A program made the position numbers and the translations under genes. From assembly GCA_934647145.1 (NCBI GenBank), contig CAKUFB010000106.1:1-8653 (forward strand): 8,653 bases of DNA, written 5' to 3'. The DNA is from an uncultured Clostridia bacterium (lineage in GTDB: Bacteria > Bacillota > Clostridia > Christensenellales > Aristaeellaceae). This document shows, piece after piece, positions 5,113-8,653 of this stretch. Every line of letters starts with the position of its first letter. Position 1 is the first letter of the stretch. The notes below the pieces were generated by a model. That model was given only the letters and a program-made list of their open reading frames with translations. It did no database searches and was not told the DNA's origin.

Positions 5113-6285
5113 ATGCCGGAGACGCATGAATACCTGGTTCCGGACTATTTTCCGTCGTTTCATTGCAAGATGGGCGCGTGCCGAAGCGCCTGCTGCGAGG
5201 GCTGGCCGGTGTCGATGTCGATGCAGGATTACTTTCACCTGCTGGGGGTGCAGTGCCGAGGGGAGCTGCGCGCGAAGCTGGACTGCGCGCTGCACCTGGT
5301 GAAGTACCCCACGCCCGAGCGCTACGCCCAGATCGAGCACCGGTACGACGGCAACTGCCCGATGCGCCTGGAGGACGGCCGGTGCGCGCTGCACGCCGAG
5401 CTGGGCGAGGACGCGCTTCCGTACATTTGCAGGCTGTATCCGCGCGCCGTTCGGGCCGAAGGCGACTACGAATGCTCCTGCGCGGGCAGCTGCGAGGCGA
5501 CGATCGAGCTGCTTTTCGCGCAGGAAGAGCCCATCCGCTTCATCAGGCGGACATTGACCTTCGAGCTGCCCAAAAGTCCTGAACGTTCGGTGTTTTTTGA
5601 GTCGTTTTCGCGCGAGCAGGCGCTGCGGCTCTACCTGATCGGCCTGATGCAGGCGCGCGAGCTGCCCCTGCCCCGGCGGATGCTCAGGCTGGGCGCGGCG
5701 ATGGCCGAGGCAGAAGCGGCGCTGTCTGCGCGGGACGACGCGCGCATCGATCGCCTGATTCGCGGCGAAGCGGCGCTCTGCCTGCCCCCGGTTTCCGACG
5801 AGGCGTCGCCGGAGCATCTGATGGACGGCCTGCTGGCCATGGAGCGGTTCACCGCGCAGCTGGACGAGCGCAGCGACAGCATCCGCGCCATCGGCCAGGA
5901 CGCGCTGGGTTACTTTGGCCGCGACCAGGGCACGATGAGCCGCTATCAGGCCGCCCGCGCCCACTTTGACCGACTCGCGCCCCGCTGGCCGGTCTACCTG
6001 GAAAACCTGCTGGTCAACCACATGTTCTTCTCGCGCTTCCCCTTCGCCGACGAGCACGAGAGCCTGCGCGAGGAATTCGTCAGTCTGTGCATGGTTTACG
6101 CCCTGCTGCGCTTCCTGGGCGTGGGGCATCTGGTTTCCCAGTCGGACGAGTCCGCGCTGGTCGACCTGGCCGCGGCCGCCTTCCGGCTCATCGACCACTC
6201 CGCCTTCCACCGCTACTCCGCCCGCATGCTCCGCGGCCTGGGCTACGACACCCCCGAGCGCCTGTTCACCCTGATCAACCTGTGA
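5113..6285 (+). CDS. FliB-like flagellin lysine-N-methylase family protein
   Basis: The protein has 390 residues, a usual length for the FliB family. FliB of Salmonella methylates lysines of flagellin and is reported to carry an iron-sulfur cluster. The N-terminal signature is present: YFPSFHC followed by GACRSACCEGW, with Cys18, 23, 27 and 28. Further cysteines lie at 82, 91, 106, 121, 123 and 127 within NCPMRLEDGRCALH, PYICRLYPR and ECSCAGSC, the metal-chelating CxxCxxCC type of region. The C-terminal half is helical and ends without extra domains. ATG 5113 is 7 bases after AAGGAGG; ATG 5107 in the same frame is only 1 base away and is rejected. No flagellar gene is in the window, so the substrate may not be flagellin. 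It is monocistronic, with a perfect promoter. Family assignment is firm; the reaction here is inferred. Confidence 0.88.
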   Translation: MPETHEYLVPDYFPSFHCKMGACRSACCEGWPVSMSMQDYFHLLGVQCRGELRAKLDCALHLVKYPTPERYAQIEHRYDGNCPMRLEDGRCALHAELGEDALPYICRLYPRAVRAEGDYECSCAGSCEATIELLFAQEEPIRFIRRTLTFELPKSPERSVFFESFSREQALRLYLIGLMQARELPLPRRMLRLGAAMAEAEAALSARDDARIDRLIRGEAALCLPPVSDEASPEHLMDGLLAMERFTAQLDERSDSIRAIGQDALGYFGRDQGTMSRYQAARAHFDRLAPRWPVYLENLLVNHMFFSRFPFADEHESLREEFVSLCMVYALLRFLGVGHLVSQSDESALVDLAAAAFRLIDHSAFHRYSARMLRGLGYDTPERLFTLINL

Positions 6286-6321
6286 GGGGGACGAGGGGAA
6301 CGTTGGGGAACGAAGGAAACG

Positions 6322-6359
6322 TTGGGGATGCCGCCTTTTTGAAAAAGGCGCCTCCCCAA
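6322..6359. repeat. Long imperfect hairpin downstream of the FliB-like gene
   Basis: The outer arms TTGGGGA (6322-6328) and TCCCCAA (6353-6359) enclose CGCCTTTTT (6332-6340) and AAAAAGGCG (6342-6350) around a single central G, with a small asymmetric gap between the stems. No T run follows, so it is not a standard terminator. It could form a cruciform or protect the 3' end of the mRNA. The right arm is also the beginning of the repeat that starts at 6350. Confidence 0.6.
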
Positions 6360-6467
6360 ACCCCACCCGGAAAACACTATGATCCACCTTTCGAAAATGA
6401 GAAAAGTCAGGTGATTCCCCGAATGAATCGTGAGCGGGAAAAGAGCACATATAGAAGTGTAACTTTT
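6350..6467. repeat. Intergenic repeat, copy 1 (about 118 bases)
   Basis: This copy matches 6548-6665 with no gaps and about 15 mismatches (roughly 87% identity by eye). The first 24 bases and a core from TTCCCCGAATGAATCGTG onward are the best conserved. A degenerate unit at 6473-6520 (GAATGAAGCGCGGGAGG and then ACAGAAGCGCAG) resembles the second half. Another fragment (GTGGGCGGGAAA) lies near 6529-6541. No coding function is supported. Confidence 0.8.
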
Positions 6468-6547
6468 CCCCTGAATGAAGCGCGGGAGGAAATTAGACGC
6501 GGACAGAAGCGCAGTTCCTTCAATACAGTGTGGGCGGGAAAGAGTGT

Positions 6548-6665
6548 GCCTCCCCAAACCCCACCCGGAAAGCACTTTGATCCGCGTTACAGAAACAGAA
6601 AAAGTCAGGTAGTTCCCCGAATGAATCGTGGGCGGGAAAAGATCACATATAGAAGTGTAACTTTC
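6548..6665. repeat. Intergenic repeat, copy 2 (about 118 bases)
   Basis: This is the direct repeat of 6350-6467, displaced by exactly 198 bases and in the same orientation. It begins with the same GCCTCCCCAAACC block but lacks the left half of the 6322-6359 hairpin. It lies between two convergent genes (FliB-like and lipase-like). The arrangement suggests a family of dispersed intergenic repeats; that inference needs genome-wide copies to confirm. Confidence 0.8.
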
Positions 6666-6694
6666 CGAATCCGGAAAAAGCGCATACGCAAAAG

Positions 6695-6733
6695 CAGTCC
6701 CCCTCCGTGCGTCGGAAGGGGACTGAGTTTTTT
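6695..6733. terminator. Bidirectional terminator between FliB-like and lipase-like genes
   Basis: Arms 6695-6706 (CAGTCCCCCTCC) and 6714-6725 (GGAAGGGGACTG) pair with one mismatch around a 7-base loop. On the plus strand a T run follows at 6728-6733. On the minus strand CTTTTG follows, so it should also stop transcription of the lipase-like gene, which ends only 7 bases away. Confidence 0.85.
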
Positions 6734-6739
6734 GGGTGA

Positions 6740-7810
6740 TCAGTTCATCGCGGCGAGCAGCTGACCGTAGAGCGCGGGCATGTGCTGCTGAAGAATCTGC
6801 GCGCCCTGATCGCCGTCGCTGCCGAACAGGTCGGAAAGCATCCGCATGAGCGGGGCCAGGTCGGAATCCTCGGCCACCTGCGGCAGGGCGGACTCGTCCG
6901 CCTCGGGCGACTGCTCGGACAGGCTGAGCATCGATTGGGCGACCGCCTGCATCAGCTCGCTCACGGTCAGACCGTCCTCGCTCTCGCCGGGGCCGGTGAG
7001 ACTGTGGCGCACAGTATAATAGGAAGCGATGTCCGGGGAGAGCGCGTGCAGCGCGTCCAGCGACTCCCGCAGCGTTTCGGCGAGCTGCTGATCGCCCGGC
7101 AGCGTCACGTCCTGACCCAGTCGCGCATAGCCCCAGCCGGTCAGCGGCATCAGGGGCACCAGGTCGGCCGGGTTGATGAGGTTGAACACGTTGGGGCAGT
7201 CGGTGTTTGCGATTTCGCCGCGCACAGTGGTGGGCGTGGCCAGGGTATAGACGAACACGTTCTGCGCACCGCAGGCGGCGTTCAGGAACAGGCTCAGCAG
7301 GTTGGCGCAGGCCGCGCCCCGGCTGTAGCCGGTGACCAGCACGAGCGGGTTTGTCGCCTGGCCGAGCACGCTCTGCAGGCCCAGGTACACGTCCTGTGCG
7401 GCCATGAGGAAGTTTTCGGCAAACTGGGTCTCGTTGCTGTGGGAGGGCGCGAAGTCGAAGTTCGAGTACCACTCCCCCGCCGCCGTGCCGCGAATCGCGA
7501 CCACGAGCAGCGTGCGCGGCTCGCCCGCGAAGGTCATCTGACCCATGCCCACGGTGTAGGCGCAAGTGTGCGAGGAATCCTCGGGCGGCTTGTCGTAGTG
7601 CGCCTCCTGAACGACGGTCAGGTCATAGGCGGCCATCGCCTGGCGCACCGTCTGCGCGTCGGTTCCGAACAGGCTCAGCGCCTGGGCGGCCAGTTCAGGC
7701 GAATAGGTCGAGCTGTCCCCGGGCAGCGAAAGGCTCTCGGCCATCGCCGCGCCGCTGATCAGCGTCAGACCCAGCGTGAGCGCCAGCGCGCGCCTGAGCA
7801 GTTTTTTCAT
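6740..7810 (-). CDS. Secreted lipase-like alpha/beta hydrolase
   Basis: The protein has 356 residues with a signal peptide (MKKLLRR, a hydrophobic core, and a likely AMA-ES cut after residue 24). The fold is that of class 3 lipase-type hydrolases. A strand with VVAIRGT (103-109) may hold the oxyanion site. The nucleophile elbow is GYSRG (161-165) with Ser163. NPADLVP (213-219) carries the probable catalytic Asp216, and His269 in TVRHSL is the likeliest third triad member. It should hydrolyse an ester outside the membrane; the substrate (lipid, peptidoglycan ester or other) is unknown. The C-terminal 70 residues are acidic and helical and may be a separate cap. The start ATG (7810-7808) has only a weak ribosome site, GGGGAAG, just upstream. 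It has its own promoter and terminator, so it is a single-gene unit. Confidence 0.85.
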   Translation of the reverse strand: MKKLLRRALALTLGLTLISGAAMAESLSLPGDSSTYSPELAAQALSLFGTDAQTVRQAMAAYDLTVVQEAHYDKPPEDSSHTCAYTVGMGQMTFAGEPRTLLVVAIRGTAAGEWYSNFDFAPSHSNETQFAENFLMAAQDVYLGLQSVLGQATNPLVLVTGYSRGAACANLLSLFLNAACGAQNVFVYTLATPTTVRGEIANTDCPNVFNLINPADLVPLMPLTGWGYARLGQDVTLPGDQQLAETLRESLDALHALSPDIASYYTVRHSLTGPGESEDGLTVSELMQAVAQSMLSLSEQSPEADESALPQVAEDSDLAPLMRMLSDLFGSDGDQGAQILQQHMPALYGQLLAAMN

Positions 7811-7863
7811 ATAGCTTCCCCGCTTTCTGTCTTGAGGTGAATGGAATGGTTCAGCGCCTGTTT

Positions 7864-7892
7864 ATTGTAGCACAGACCGCGCCGACTTTCCA
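7864..7892 (-). promoter_or_regulatory. Promoter of the lipase-like gene
   Basis: The minus-strand -35 is TGGAAA (7892-7887, four of six). After 17 bases comes the -10 TACAAT (7869-7864, five of six), preceded by TGC as an extended -10. The surrounding bases GGTCTGTG and ACAGG match those around the promoter of the other secreted-protein gene at 5004-5018. Confidence 0.65.
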
Positions 7893-7946
7893 GCGCGCAA
7901 AGGCGGCAAAATGAAGAACAATCGCCGCGTCAGGTAAACTGGAAGT

Positions 7947-7988
7947 AAAAAAAGTCCTCCCGAAGGCGTGATTTCCCCCGGAAGGACT
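7947..7988 (-). terminator. Intrinsic terminator of the metallophosphoesterase gene
   Basis: On the minus strand, AGTCCTTCCG (7988-7979) pairs with CGGGAGGACT (7962-7953) with one wobble pair, and seven T's follow (7953-7947). It starts 5 bases after the stop codon of the metallophosphoesterase. Confidence 0.9.
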
Positions 7989-7993
7989 GTCTG

Positions 7994-8611
7994 TCAGCGC
8001 CTTTTGCGGCGCACAATCGGCTCGGGAATGTCGAGCAGGTAGCGCCCGCAGACGTTGATGATGGTGGTGTCGCCGTAGTGCTGGATGCGGGGCAGGTCGG
8101 CGTAATTGCGGTGTACGTGGCCGTGGCACAGGTAAAGCGGCTTCTGCTTGTCCAGCAGGCGCAGGAAGCACTCGAAGCCCCTGTGCGCGCGATCCTCCCC
8201 GTCCCCCAGCCCGCGCACCGGGGAATGGGTTATCACAATGTCCACGCCGCCGGCGCGGAAGATCTGGAACCGGAGATGGGCAATGCGCCGTGTCATTTCC
8301 TTTTCGGTATACTGGTGCGGCCCCTGATTGTAGCGTATGCTGCCGCCCAGGCCCAGTATGCGCAGGCCGTTCACGCAGACCAGCTTATCGTCGATGCACT
8401 CGCAGCCCTCGGGCGGGCGGGTCGCGTAGCCGCCGTCGTGGTTCCCATGCACATAATAGACCGGCGCGTGGCTCATCGTGACCAGGAAGGTGAGATAGTC
8501 CGCCTTCAGGTCGCCGCAGGACAGAATCAGGTCGACGTCGTCCAGCATGCCCGGCTGATAGTGATCCCATATATACGTGCTCTCTTCGTCCGCAACCAGC
8601 AGTATTCTCAT
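7994..8611 (-). CDS. Calcineurin-like metallophosphoesterase
   Basis: This 205-residue cytoplasmic protein should bind two metal ions and hydrolyse a phosphoester; the substrate is unknown. The family motifs run in order: D8 in ADEES, GDLK (33-36, Asp34), GNHD (56-59), THSP (128-131, His129) and GHVH (164-167). The usual first motif DxH reads D-E-E here, so the metal-binding His is replaced by Glu10. I believe this is typical for a Firmicutes subgroup, not a defect. The length covers only the catalytic domain. The start ATG (8611-8609) has GGAGG (8627-8623) 11 bases upstream, within the end of the preceding gene, whose TAA directly abuts this ATG. The two genes are very probably one operon that ends at the terminator 7988-7947. 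The C-terminus is strongly basic (VRRKRR). Confidence 0.9.
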   Translation of the reverse strand: MRILLVADEESTYIWDHYQPGMLDDVDLILSCGDLKADYLTFLVTMSHAPVYYVHGNHDGGYATRPPEGCECIDDKLVCVNGLRILGLGGSIRYNQGPHQYTEKEMTRRIAHLRFQIFRAGGVDIVITHSPVRGLGDGEDRAHRGFECFLRLLDKQKPLYLCHGHVHRNYADLPRIQHYGDTTIINVCGRYLLDIPEPIVRRKRR

Positions 8612-8653
8612 TTACTTCGATTCCTCCGGCGGAATGTCATCTCGGTAGAGGCC
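8612..8653 (-). CDS. C-terminal end of the gene upstream in the metallophosphoesterase operon
   Basis: Reading the minus strand from the right edge gives 13 codons (GLYRDDIPPEESK) and TAA at 8614-8612, immediately before the next ATG. The ribosome site of the downstream gene lies within these codons, a common pattern of translational coupling. The fragment is too short to identify the protein. The zero-base gap supports a real gene in this frame. Confidence 0.55.
   Translation of the reverse strand, partial: GLYRDDIPPEESK

Noticed and set aside
5005..6450. Long minus-strand open frame of 481 codons opposite the FliB-like gene
   Set aside because: It is a shadow of the GC-rich plus-strand gene. 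It is rich in Arg, Gln, Ala and Val with no motif, covers two promoters, and lacks any family signature, whereas the plus strand has clear FliB motifs, a promoter and a ribosome site.
6350..6665. CRISPR array
   Set aside because: The repeat units are about 118 bases, diverged and only two in full copy. There are no short identical repeats with regular spacers and no cas genes.
6087..6764. Plus-strand frame through the repeats, encoding a repeated peptide (PPQTPPGKH... and SQV.PRMNR...)
   Set aside because: The 198-base shift is a multiple of three, so the repeat translates as a repeated peptide, but nucleotide changes between copies often alter residues. The frame begins inside the FliB-like gene, runs into the terminator, and has no ribosome site.
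6243..7565. Minus-strand frame of 440 codons overlapping the lipase-like gene and the repeats
   Set aside because: It is Arg/Ala/Gly-rich shadow coding in GC-rich DNA. The overlapping frame has a signal peptide and the GYSRG catalytic motif.
6782..7840. Plus-strand frame of 352 codons opposite the lipase-like gene
   Set aside because: It has no ribosome site, is rich in Arg, Gln, Gly and His, and has no motif. It is opposite a well-supported gene.

Overview
The window looks like part of a chromosome from a high-GC anaerobic Gram-positive bacterium, most likely a gut-type member of the Clostridia. This is inferred, not proven. The grounds are strong AGGAGG-type ribosome sites, sigma-A promoters with extended -10 elements, many intrinsic terminators, signal peptides typical of Firmicutes, and a FliB-type cysteine-rich protein of a family common in Clostridia. 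Two kinds of DNA are joined. Positions 1 to about 3720 are AT-richer or of intermediate composition and read as accessory DNA. From about 3720 to the end the DNA is GC-rich, with dense GC-biased codons, and reads as resident chromosome.

Accessory part. The tail of an unknown gene (1-138) is followed by a type II restriction-modification pair. This is a 5-methylcytosine DNA methyltransferase with a fused N-terminal excisionase-like helix-turn-helix (291-1706, +) and a restriction endonuclease that resembles the TdeIII/MjaII family (1751-2500, -). The two genes converge. Their stop codons lie inside the A and T runs of one shared bidirectional terminator. Each gene has its own good promoter, and a perfect palindrome sits next to each ribosome site. 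A 423-base stretch without a convincing gene follows, with a short remnant reading frame and possible RNA structure. Then comes an unrecognised 211-residue protein with its own terminator (2924-3602), and a gene-poor junction (3603-3750) where the base composition changes.

Resident part. A secreted protein of unknown function (3828-4952, -) is divergent from a FliB-like protein (5113-6285, +), which is driven by a perfect consensus promoter. A 454-base gap holds an imperfect long hairpin, two copies of a roughly 118-base repeat 198 bases apart, degenerate extra units and a bidirectional terminator. A secreted lipase-like alpha/beta hydrolase (6740-7810, -) follows. Last come a calcineurin-like metallophosphoesterase (7994-8611, -) and the last codons of the gene upstream of it (8612-8653, -), which abut exactly and probably form an operon.

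The restriction-modification genes clearly work together. The resident genes show no shared pathway, although the two secreted-protein genes have strikingly similar promoter blocks. I see no CRISPR array, tRNA, rRNA, intact transposase or integrase. I do not find a clearly new multi-gene system. The most open leads are possible self-regulation of the methyltransferase, the unknown 211-residue protein, and the intergenic repeat family.
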